Assembly: GCA_036346405.1 (NCBI GenBank)
Contig: CM070561.1
Coordinates: 7,132,834-7,196,833 of the forward strand
DNA length: 64,000 bases
Reading direction: 5' to 3'
Source of the DNA: Phyllostachys edulis
Lineage: Eukaryota; Streptophyta; Magnoliopsida; Poales; Poaceae
In this document: piece after piece, positions 1 to 9,257 of the stretch
How positions within the stretch are numbered: the stretch's first letter is position 1
Layout: each line of letters begins with the position of its first letter
Translations under genes and position numbers: made by a program
Notes under the pieces: model-generated
Seen by the model: the letters and a program-made list of their open reading frames with translations, nothing else
What the model was told of the DNA's origin: nothing
Databases searched by the model: none

Positions 1-87
1 TTCTCATGTCAATCTCTCTGCGTGATTCCATTCTAGGAGACCCCCCGAATCAAACAATCTTTACGTAAGATCGGTTCTAAAACACCG

Positions 88-983
88 ACAAGTGGTACTT
101 GGACAGTGGAGCAAGCAATCATATGACGGGAGATCGCTCCATGTTCCATGAGCTCGACGAGAAGATTTCGGGAGAAATCAAGTTTGGCAACGGCTCCACG
201 GTACAAATAAAAGGCAAAGGTACAATGTTGTTGCGATGCAAGAATGGTGATCAGAAGATGATGCCTGATATTTACTTTATACCAAGTTTGTGCAACAACA
301 TACTCAGTCTCGGGCAGTTGGCAGAACGGGGGTGCAGGGTGGAGCTGCAGGGTGAGTTCTTGCGTGTCTATAACAAAAACAAAGATCTGTTGATGAAGGT
401 AAAAAGATCCCCAAACCGGTTGTACAAAATTTCTCTGAAAACTTGTAAGTCGGTTTATGTGAAGGACAGTCTGGAAGAGCCAGAGTGGAATTTAGATATC
501 GGCCAAGGACATGGCGGAACCCAGGAGTGGCACGCAGCTATGCAGGAGGCGCGGAAAGTGAGTCTCGGAGGAGATCCAAGCGGTCAAAGAAGGCGCAGCG
601 TCTGAGAGAGTGCGAGGGTGGTGAGTCCCACGCGCATAAAGGGCGCGGTGTACACAAAGTTGACGCAGGAGGAAGAGGCGGTGTAGCCTCACCGAGATAT
701 CTGTGAAAGCGAGCAGACTTGGTCCAAGAGAGGAGAGCGAGAGGCTCAGGTAATGGTGAAGCCCAGGCAGTCGTGCAAGGAAGGACGAGTTCAGTCCAGT
801 GCGTGACGCGGCAAGCGTTGGTTTGTGCATGGCTTAGGATGGAGCAAGCACAGACGGTAGGGCGGTATTGGCCCAGGAAAGAACAAGCACGCGGAGTGCG
901 GAGTAAAAGAGGAAGGCTTGGAAGTGCACATAAGAGAGAAGATCAGCGTGATCAAAGTGAAGAAACAAGATTAAGGGGGTGAT
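88..983 (+). mobile_element. Ty1/copia internal fragment, deletion derivative
   Basis: Remnant of the internal region of a copia retrotransposon. It opens inside the protease segment (about 88-480). It then passes straight into the low-complexity region and a purine run (AAGGGGGTGAT, 972-983) that fits the polypurine tract in front of a 3' LTR. Integrase and reverse transcriptase, normally about 3 kb, are absent, so this copy is internally deleted and non-autonomous. The same family recurs at 58200-61621, where the protease and the following segment align. Sequence before about 88 does not match that second copy and is treated as flank. Confidence 0.8.
93..605 (+). pseudogene. copia polyprotein fragment: aspartic protease segment
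   Basis: Open frame of about 170 residues starting inside the protease region. It shows the copia signature W-Y-L-D-S-G-A-S-N-H-M, in which D-S-G is the catalytic aspartate motif of the retroviral-type protease. The downstream LCNNILSLGQL block is typical of copia pre-integrase sequence. The gag half is missing upstream. After about position 480 the frame runs into low-complexity Arg/Gly-rich sequence instead of the integrase zinc finger. No methionine start belongs to it. The protease active site is intact here but mutated in the related copy near 58860. It is a fragment, not a working gene. Confidence 0.78.
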
Positions 984-1100
984 TGTTAGATTAATCTTGT
1001 TTTTGGTATTTTAGTTTCTAAGTTTAGGTGAGTCATAGTCCGTTTCAAAGTCTGGCTGTGAAACCATTTCCGTGTCCTAGTCAAGTCAGTTTTGGGTGTG

Positions 1101-1107
1101 TATATAA
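1101..1107 (+). promoter_or_regulatory. TATA box in LTR
   Basis: TATATAA about 117 bp into the LTR, followed by a purine-rich leader; this is the expected place for the retrotransposon promoter. Confidence 0.45.
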
Positions 1108-1355
1108 AGAGGTCGTAGTGCCCTGTAAAAGAGCACCGAGTTGAGTTGAAGAAATAAGAAAAAGAAAAAAGAGGAGCAGCAGCTCCTGGAAAGAAACCAA
1201 ACTTTGCTGTGTTCTGTCGTTTTGCTTTCCAGAAGCAAAGAAACGAAGCGCTACTACTAGCTCTAGAGAAGAAGGAAGGCAAAGAAAAGCTATCACGTGA
1301 AGGGAAAAGGCTCCAGGGAGGTGCTGTGCTTGTGGGTCACATCAAGGAAGAGATA

Positions 1356-1437
1356 GGGCTAGTGGGACCCACGGAAAAGGCTGGTTTACTCCAAGAGGGC
1401 TAGTGGGACCCACGGAAAAGGCTGGTTTGCTCCAAGT
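1356..1437. repeat. 41-bp tandem duplication
   Basis: Two adjacent copies, starting at 1356 and 1397, of a unit containing GCTAGTGGGACCCACGGAA. They differ at one or two bases. Confidence 0.85.
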
Positions 1438-1497
1438 GCTTTGCTAGTATTACGTGATTTCCAATAAGGCAAATTTCAACTGTCCTGAGGAGTAACA

Positions 1498-2410
1498 AGA
1501 AGCACAGAGTGACATAATTGTTCATATACAATGAACCAGGGAGAAGATCATGTCCGAAGGCATGCTTCTTTTTAAAAAAAAAGATAGCCTTGTCTTTATT
1601 CAAATGTGAATAATGGCCTCCTGTACATTTCATAAAGGTTATTTCCAGTGGACAAATACATATATACAAATCTATTCTGTCATTTGTAACCTGAACTGAA
1701 ACATCGAATCAGAAGTGAAATACATCACTGCATTTTTTTTCTAGACTACTATAGCCATGACCCGCTACAACATCACACTTCACACCACTGTGGTGTTGCC
1801 CGCACTGGGCTCTTATAATCTCTTCCCGCTATAAGACATCGATAGCCAAATAAGCGTACAATGTTAAAAATATAGAAAACACCCTAAAATTCTGACTTGC
1901 TAACAATGGCAAAATATTTGCCGTTATTAGGGGACAAATTAGAAACGCGGCAATACAAGCCACGACCAACTAGATTGCTGCTATTTACACCACGGCGTTA
2001 CTGAACAGAACTATCCAGATGTACGGTTGCCAAACTCTCCTACTTCAACACCGAGAATGAATTTTTATTGCTGTCGTGCTTCTAAATGCTGTGGTTGTCC
2101 AGCACCTGTAGGTAAATGATACTTAGAAGTAAGTCAAATGGTGCAGGTTGAATATAAATGTATGCGTATGGTAGGTGATGCGATACATTTCAAGAAAGCT
2201 AAATTTCTGGTTTGATATCTCTAACAGCCAACTAAAATGTTGGATTTAAGTTAACTTTTTCTTTTGTCTGTAAAGTTTCAATAGTAGGAAGCAACTAAAT
2301 AGTGTGTGTGAGCAGCTTCCACAATGGGCCCTCAGCAAATGATCCATCATGAAATCACACATTTAGCAAGTCAACAAAGGGAAACATGCAAGAAAGAATC
2401 ACACCTTGAT
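1498..2410. other. Intergenic and 3' flank of the Tubby gene
   Basis: AT-rich sequence with no gene. The part near 2290-2410 probably includes the 3' untranslated region of the minus-strand Tubby gene. No clear poly(A) signal could be fixed. Confidence 0.5.
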
Positions 2411-5395
2411 TCATTCGCAAGCTATTTTGGTATCAAAGCTGCTCAGGCAGATTGCAAATGCCTGAAATGCCGATATCGGATAACGGTAGTCCATGGTGAA
2501 TAAGTCCTTCCCTATCTTACCAAACTGGAGTGTCACGTCATCTTGCTCCTGGTTCGTTGGACCACTCTCATCGGAAGCGACCAATTGAAAATTTTTTACT
2601 GATGCAACCGTTACTCGTCCATGGAAATTGAGGCACCAGCACTGCAGATGTTCGTGCCACCTGGGAGACTTGTTCTTCAGCGCCAGTTTACTTTCCTTTT
2701 CAGTGGATAATGGAGCAGTTGAGCTATCCACTCGAGATGATTTAGACTTGAAGAACGGAATTGATGCAAAAGAGTCACGGTTACTGAAAGGAAATTCAGT
2801 CCGTGTTGGAGCTGTTCCTCCTTGTTCAATTGCCGATACAGGGATAGAATCCATAACACAGTGCATCCTTCTTGGGCCCCTACAACAAATGAAGTACGCC
2901 ATAAGACAGAAATACTTCTTGCATAATATAGCAGCAGGTCGTCAGTTAAAGCTGTTATCTGTTGCATTGATAAACCCATAGCTTTGCTTACCAACAACCA
3001 AGATATGGCTTCAAAGGCAAAAACCTGAATTTACAAGATTGTATATTACAACTAATCCATTTGTTTCTTCAGGTAAAATTCACAGTAAAGCAGCATTCTA
3101 TGTTCTATGGAAATCCTGAAAACATCATTATTCCATTGTGGTTTTGTATCTCCTGATTTTCAGATATTATCATGTCATAAACTCAGGCCATCACTCCTAA
3201 TTTATGTTAGTGCAAGCTAGTCGCTGTACAACAAGATCGTTATCAGCATTTCAATTAGCAGGTGCTAATCAGGGATGCAGTTATGTTGTCATCAACATTT
3301 TGACCAGTATGGCTATAACATGACAGACGTTCAAAGTTCCAATAAAGTTGCAATATGTATTCACACGATGGTACTACTGAATATTGGTACATTGTCTTAA
3401 CAAAACAAAAAAAGAAATGTGAAACTAAAATTAGTTACCATACCTAGAACCCAAAACGTTCAATTCGTAAGAAATGTGTGAAACTGGATAATTCCCAGCG
3501 GGTACCCTGGGGGAGACTTGGTTTGAACCAATCATGCGTGCAGACCGACTCTTTGAAACCACAGCTCCGGCATAAGGCGGATGTGCATCATAGACAGTAA
3601 ATTTAGTTCCCAAGAAGTTTGATCTGTTTAATAAAGAAAATGTTAGATGGATTTCTCTGTTCTAATATTTAGTTTTGATGTTATGCAAGCTACGAAGAAA
3701 GAAGAACAAGTCGTAGCTTTCAGACATCAATCTCGAAAGCTCACCTTAGCTTGCCAATATAGGTATCACTCCCCTTTGATGTATCATTCATATCAAGCGA
3801 AATTAGATATTCAGTGCATGTGGGCCTACGACATTTGCGTGCAGAAAGTAGGAATTTCCCATCATCAAATAATGCTGCAATAAAGAACATAGTTCCATCA
3901 ACAATAAGCACATCCACACGATGCATGCCCAATGTCAAAAACATACCATCAGTCAGTCCAATGTACAGGTAATATGTCTGCATAGTCCGGTTCCTCCGAA
4001 TGAAACATTTTAGAGGGGCATCCCTTGGGCCAGGCTGCATTTAGAGAAGTGGCACTAAGTTTAATCAAAATGAATCTACCAACAAAGCTTCATGTTCATA
4101 AAACTTGAATCAAGTATCATCGTCTTATTGCAAGACAGTGGTGGATAGTATAGGAGCATGGGGGTACAGCTGTACCCACAAACTTTTTGGGAAAATACCT
4201 GCTATATATAGTAATAGTGTATATATACATGTAATAAATTTTAGTACAGCCAATAACATTTGTGATTATGTGTAAGTGTTCGATTGTATGTTAGTATGTA
4301 AAATTGTATAGATTATGTATTATGTAGAAGTAGAGTTAGTCACAAGTCAGTAGAACTATGTATTACTTACGTTTGCACCTCATTGTGAAAAATCTTGGCT
4401 CTGCCACTGTTGCAAGAACCACGTTTATCGCTCCACATAGCAAACTGTTCTTAACGCAAGTCAACTTGTGCACTAAAATAACATTTGATGCTGGAACTTT
4501 CATGCTAAACCCATTCTACATTGACCCACCGAACAAGTAACATTTGACATTGGAACCTTCGTGCTAAACCCGTTCCACATTGACCAACCGAACGAGTAAG
4601 CAAGGATTGTTAACTTATACGACTTCTCACGTTTCCTTTCAATACGAAAATATTTATTGACCTAGCTAATCCTCCCAACTACTTTCTGGTGGTCCAAAAT
4701 TGAAAAGTACAAATATGACTAAGTAAGTGGACACCTAACAGTAGAACTTTATTTGATGTCTTCCAGTGAGAAAGAAGGCACTACCTTGGCGTGCAATCTT
4801 AGACACACAAACACACACAAACAAAAAAAACATAACCATCACTATCACTATCACTATCCATTCCATCAAACTAATCCACAAAACCATAAACCAACGGCAA
4901 AAAATTACACCCAGATGACTACTCTAAGAGGAGAAATTTTGGTGACTACTTTAGAATTTTGATGTGAAACACTATGTTGTCATGAATTTATAGCAGGATT
5001 AACAGCATCAACAACATGGCAAGCACTGATTATAGATTCAGAATGATCAGAAATTGTACCTGCTTGAGGGAGATGGGGAAGGTGAGCTTCCCGGACGCCT
5101 CCGGTGTGCGCACGATCTCCTTCACGATGCCCCTCCAGCTCCGGCAGACGCCGGCGCACGCAACCACGTTCCGGCGGCGCGGCCACCACCCCTCCGACTC
5201 CTCGATCCTCACCAGCACCTCCCGCAGGAGCTCCGGTGGCAGCTGCTCCCAGCAGCTCTGCCGCAGCGCGTCAGCCGGCTCCACCGCCGCCACTCGTCGG
5301 ACGCGGCCCGACCGGTGGGACCGGGACCGCACGCCGTGCCGGGAGATGGAGCCGATCTCGCCCTTCATCTCCTGAACCATCCTCCTGAAAGACAT
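2411..5395 (-). CDS. TLP: Tubby-like F-box protein (five exons, 400 aa)
   Basis: Plant Tubby-like protein: a membrane-tethered phosphoinositide-binding protein whose F-box links it to SCF ubiquitin ligases. Exons on the minus strand: 5395-5060, 4034-3947, 3874-3745, 3623-3444, 2879-2411. Together they make 1203 nt, with GT-AG at every junction and no internal stop. The start MSFRRM matches the usual plant TLP start. The F-box lies at about residues 48-93 (CWEQLPPELLREVL, then CAGVCRSWRG). The tubby barrel runs from KLTFPISLKQPGPRD to the family's C-terminal FDTKIACE. Rice members are similar in length. The wording resembles the rice TLP14/TLP7 group from memory; the exact orthologue is not settled. 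Intron 1 (1025 nt) has a tandem duplication, and intron 2 is only 72 nt and in frame. Confidence 0.93.
3875..3946 (-). other. 72-nt in-frame, stop-free intron of the Tubby gene
   Basis: On the minus strand it begins GTATGTTTTTGACA and ends TTTATTGCAG, with good donor and acceptor. Its length is a multiple of three and it has no stop, so the reading frame continues through it. Removal gives the family sequence G-L-T-D-A-L-F-D-D-G-K-F. Retention would insert 24 residues at about residue 142 of the tubby domain. Confidence 0.85.
4479..4596. repeat. 59-bp tandem duplication in Tubby intron 1
   Basis: Copies start at 4479 and 4538 and share TAACATTTGA, GCTAAACCC and ACATTGACC blocks with several substitutions, so the duplication is old. 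Confidence 0.8.
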
Positions 5396-5790
5396 CGCCT
5401 TTCTTGTCCTCCTGACCAAGTCAGCCTCGAGAAATCTTGTATGATCCAAATCCAAGCCGAATTCCACCAAGGCAACACCAAATGTCAAGCCTTTGGATTG
5501 AAGCGATGGAAAATTCGCGCGATACCAGCACAAATTCCGTATCCGGCGCCTAAATGGATGGTATCAATTGTGTGATTAACCCTAAGATTGAGCAAGACTA
5601 CTAGAATTCACCCAAGAAGCCACCGTTTTAAACAAATAGTTGCTCTCCTCTCTTGAATTGCACCAACTTGGGAAGGAACTATGCCGGATTTCTTGGACCT
5701 GGGAGTGCAAGAACAAAGATTGATGAAAAAAAAGGAATCTCTGTGAATTGTAACAGGATTTAGGCCATGGGTACACTGAAGATGAGGAGA
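5396..5790 (-). promoter_or_regulatory. 5' leader and proximal promoter of the Tubby gene
   Basis: The coding frame stays open upstream to another ATG at 5533, which would add 46 residues. A candidate splice acceptor (TTGGTCAG) lies just before the family-typical ATG, so a 5'-UTR intron may remove this stretch. No clear TATA box was found. Confidence 0.45.
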
Positions 5791-5964
5791 TAGGCAATCT
5801 CCTGTACTAACACCAATATGGATGGATGGGTTGATGCTATGTTGCTATTTGTTAATGTGTGGATGGAGCCTGTGAGCTAGGCAATCTCCTGTACTAACAC
5901 CAATATGGATGGATGGGGTGATGCTATGTTGCTATTTGTTAATGTGTGGAAGGAGCCTGTGAGC
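5791..5964. repeat. 87-bp tandem duplication upstream of the Tubby gene
   Basis: Two nearly identical copies (5791-5877, 5878-5964) of a unit starting TAGGCAATCTCCTGTACTAA. They differ at only a few positions, which suggests a recent event. They lie about 400-570 bp upstream of the start codon. Confidence 0.93.
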
Positions 5965-7019
5965 TGATGAGAGGGAATCGGGGCTATATGACTTCGTCCT
6001 TGTGGTAGGCAGAGACAGAGACGTCCCAACATGGAAGGAAGTGGAGTCATTGGCTGTTTCCCTGCCCAACATGGAAGGAAGGTACCAGCAAACAACGTAG
6101 CAGACTAGCAGTGTGTGAAAGAATAACAAAAAATCCACCTCAAATGACTGTTTCTTCCATCGTGCAGTGATCTGTACGTAGTTGGAAGAAATTTTATACT
6201 ATTATCTGCATCTCTATCAGAAGATTAGGATATTTAAGTACAGGGACAAAATTCTGAGACAAGAAATATAGCAGTAGTCTATGGCATTCCTCCCGACGAA
6301 CCAGTCAAAAGAAAGCTTCAGAAAGAAAATATCATTTGCTTTTTCGTTCAGAATTTTAAGCTATACAACTATAAGGTATCTTGGCCTAGCCATTTTGAAG
6401 TTGTTAGCGAGTTTTTTTTCTTCCCTAAATGGCACTGTTGTGAGCGTTTTTGACGTAGGTAGCTTCTCTCGCGACGAATTGACAAAAATGATAGCTCGGT
6501 CGCACGCCCATAGCCTGGACACGCGATGTACCAATACGTATGGTGTCCGCACGCCCACCGCCCGGACCGCAAGCACGTCGCCCGAAGAACTGCATCCACG
6601 CAGCCCCACCGAGACAAGCTTCGTTCGCGCGGCCCCCACCCGGACAAGCCGCCTCCGCGTGCCCCCAGCTCGGACAAACCTCCTCGCACAAGTGTCACTG
6701 GTCTCTGCCCCAGCTGGGAGGTCTGGGGCCTAACAAATACTTTTTGATTTCTCGCCACCGTAGCGGCGCCTCGCCTGATTATAAATATCGGACTCTCACT
6801 CTCGGTCATTCTCAGTTGTGTTTCCGTTTTCATTCTTGCGCCTGTCACTAAGAACACAAAGAACAATTTTTTTTTGAAGATTAAAGTTCGAAGCAGTTGT
6901 TAGGACCGTAGCAGTTTTGAACGGTTCCCCCGAACGGCAGGTAATTTTTTGTCCACTGTATTTGTCGTTATTACCATAGTCGTAGTTAATTAGTCTTACT
7001 CAGCTAGTCCTAATTAATG
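5965..7019. other. Non-coding stretch with GC-rich island and TATA-like site
   Basis: No gene recognised. A GC-rich block (about 6500-6720) is followed by TTATAAATA near 6779 and a pyrimidine-rich leader. This could be the promoter end of the dead MULE that follows, but no terminal inverted repeat was identified. Confidence 0.35.
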
Positions 7020-7640
7020 TAACTTGTAGTCGTAATTAAATAGCTGTTAATAATTTAGCTATGGTTTATTACTGTTAATAATTTAGTCACAACTAATGTA
7101 TCGGTAATTAATTGGTGCTTCATAATTAGTGGTGTATTTGAGTATGAATTAGCTAGTGGTTAAAAATTAGTGGAAATTAAATAGTTGTAATTAGTTTAGT
7201 GGTAATTAATCAGCCATAATTAGTTTAGTGGTAATCAGTTCGACATAATTAATTTAGTGGAAATTAATTAGTCGTAACTAATTTAGTGGCAATTAATCGA
7301 TCGTAATTAGTTTAGTGGCAATTAGCATAATTAATTTAGTGGAAATTAAATAGTCGTAATTAATTTAGTCGTAATGAATCAGTGGTAATTAATAAATCGT
7401 ATTTGTTTGATTCGTAGTTTATTAATGGTAATTACACTAGTAACTAATTACTCGTAAGTATTTTTTTGACAAGTAATCAATTTGTTGCTAATTAATTAAC
7501 TATTTGTATTTCATTACTCGTATTTAATCGATTACTTGCATGTAATTTTTAGTGATTATTTGTGCCATGGGTAATTATTGACGAATAAATTACTTGTAAT
7601 TAATTAGTATTAATTAGTTCAGTCATATTAAATTTGTGGT
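7020..7640. repeat. Degenerate AT-rich short tandem repeat
   Basis: Hundreds of bases built from variants of TAATTAGTTTAGTGGTAATTAAT with Y/R-rich interruptions such as TCGTAATT. It has no coding potential and sits just before the first recognisable MULE exon. Confidence 0.7.
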
Positions 7641-7651
7641 AACTACGTACC

Positions 7652-7924
7652 ATGTTTGTGATATCGCATACCGCAAATCGGGTTGTTATGGTTTTAGGTA
7701 TTTCGAACATACAAGACTTGGTAGTGTTTTATGGCGACGGTCTCGTATGGGCTGGACCCGATGAGTTGGACCTGTCGAGATGCCAGTACAAGGTGGTCCG
7801 GGCAGAGGGGCTCGATGCGATGAATATTCACAAGCTTCGAAACTGCATCCGGAGGGAGTTCGACATAGAGCCAATGACAAAGAAACTTGAATACTCATCA
7901 ACACATGACGAGTTCTTCATTTGA
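7652..7924 (+). pseudogene. MULE transposase N-terminal exon (fragment)
   Basis: Ninety-codon open frame with a DLVVFYGDGLVWAGP...LDLSRCQYKVVR pattern resembling the N-terminal region of grass Mutator-like transposases, which precedes the DNA-binding part. The frame is cut after about codon 80 by sequence containing CATCAACACATGATG repeats and then by a probable solo LTR. The transposase core resumes near 9258. Assignment rests on order and resemblance, so it is less certain than the core. Confidence 0.5.
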
Positions 7925-8167
7925 CCTTCATCAACACATGATGAAGCTTCGCTTGACTCGATGATCAACACATGACCATCTCCTCATCTAGAACATCATC
8001 GACACACGATGATTTCATTTTCTTCAAGAATCTTGATATGATGCTCATCAACACATGATGACATCCCAAGTCTTCATCACGATGGAACATAACCTATTCA
8101 TCCAACTCATGAAAAATGTTAGTTCCATAATATGATTATCATTAATTACCACAACATACCATTAACT
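7896..8167. repeat. Dispersed CATCAACACATGATG repeats
   Basis: At least five copies or near-copies of a 15-bp motif within about 170 bp (near 7898, 7927, 7949, 7990 and 8046). The flanking sequence is not recognised. Confidence 0.6.
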
Positions 8168-8298
8168 CATAATGGCGGGACAAGATACCACAATCTTTTC
8201 CTCTTTGGTAATTGATGATAATCACTTCAATAACAAATAATTGAATGTAAATATTTGCATGAGTATATCTGAGACTACACAAGTTGTATATAATCATA

Positions 8299-8301
<3 letters not shown>

Positions 8302-8362
<61 letters not shown>
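8302..8362. repeat. (AT)n microsatellite
   Basis: About 30 uninterrupted AT units. Confidence 0.97.
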
Positions 8363-8365
<3 letters not shown>

Positions 8366-8366
<1 letters not shown>

Positions 8367-8765
8367 TATATATACTCAAGTATATATGAGTACACAAGTC
8401 TCATATACACACATGAATATATTAACTACACAAGTTATATATATTCAAGGATATGTAAGTACACATAAACTACACAAGTTATGTTATACTCACATATAGG
8501 TATATATAGACTACACAAGTCTTATATACTCACATGAATATATTAACTACACAAGTTAACTATATTCAAGGATATATAAACTACACAAGACTCATATACA
8601 CACATGAATATATTAACTACATAAGTTAAATATATTCAAGGATATGTAAGTACACATAAACTACACAAGTTATGTTGCTCACATATAAGTGTATATAGAC
8701 TACACAAGTCTTATATCCTCACATGAATATATTAACTACGCAAGTTAACTATATTCAAAGGATAT
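8366..8765. repeat. Nested tandem repeat, about 190-bp higher-order unit
   Basis: The block ACATGAATATATTAACTAC recurs at 8411, 8532, 8602 and 8721. Spacings of 121, 70 and 119 bp give a higher-order period near 190 bp. ACTACACAAG motifs recur between these blocks. Confidence 0.8.
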
Positions 8766-9257
8766 GTTTCAAAGTAAAGATCCCAAATATATGTGGACAA
8801 AGGAATATGGATCAATACTAATGAAACCACAAAATATAGATTGAGCTCCCCCTAAATGTGTGCATACACGAATGTGTAATGGAAACATATGCACATATTC
8901 AAGTTAGACTTTTGGTGGAGTTCATCCTATATTTTGGATCCGATGAATGCAACAATATATAATAATACAAAGAAGAATGCATACCTCTTTTGTTCTTTAT
9001 ACCCAAACCGAGACTAAGCATGAGATATAACAATAAGAGTTGTTAGTCTCACAAATAGATTTGTCATAATGAATGCGTACCTTGTTTGGATATTTCCTTT
9101 TGTTTATCCAATGAATTGAATTTGTCATTAATCACTTGCATGCCTTCATAATTCTTACCTTTATATCCAAATAAGACTACACAATATATATATCAATGAA
9201 AGTGTTAGTCTCACAATTAGATTTGTCATTAATCACCAAAACTCCATTAACACATAA

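Larger units (their letters stand above)
984..1497 (+). mobile_element. Probable 3' LTR of the copia fragment
   Basis: Begins TGTTAG right after the polypurine tract and may end at GAGTAACA (1490-1497), giving TG...CA ends and about 514 bp. It contains a TATA box (1101) and a 41-bp tandem duplication (1356-1437). The 5' partner is missing, so the right end and any target duplication are uncertain. Confidence 0.55.
8173..9252 (-). mobile_element. Probable solo LTR in the MULE
   Basis: A 1080-bp segment with TG...CA ends flanked by the 5-bp repeat CATAA (8168-8172 and 9253-9257). Its minus strand begins TGTTAATGGAGTTTTGGTGA then TTAATGACAAA, a start seen in SIRE-type copia LTRs of grasses. It holds an (AT)n run and a 190-bp tandem repeat. 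Similarity extends a few bases beyond the target duplication on both sides, which is unusual. Confidence 0.6.

Noticed and set aside
5054..5575. Long plus-strand open frame opposite Tubby exon 1
   Set aside because: Pro/Arg-rich antisense shadow of a GC-rich exon; no motif.
6361..6866. Overlapping open frames on both strands in the GC-rich island
   Set aside because: Arg/Pro-rich translations on both strands without any motif; more likely a promoter or TIR region.
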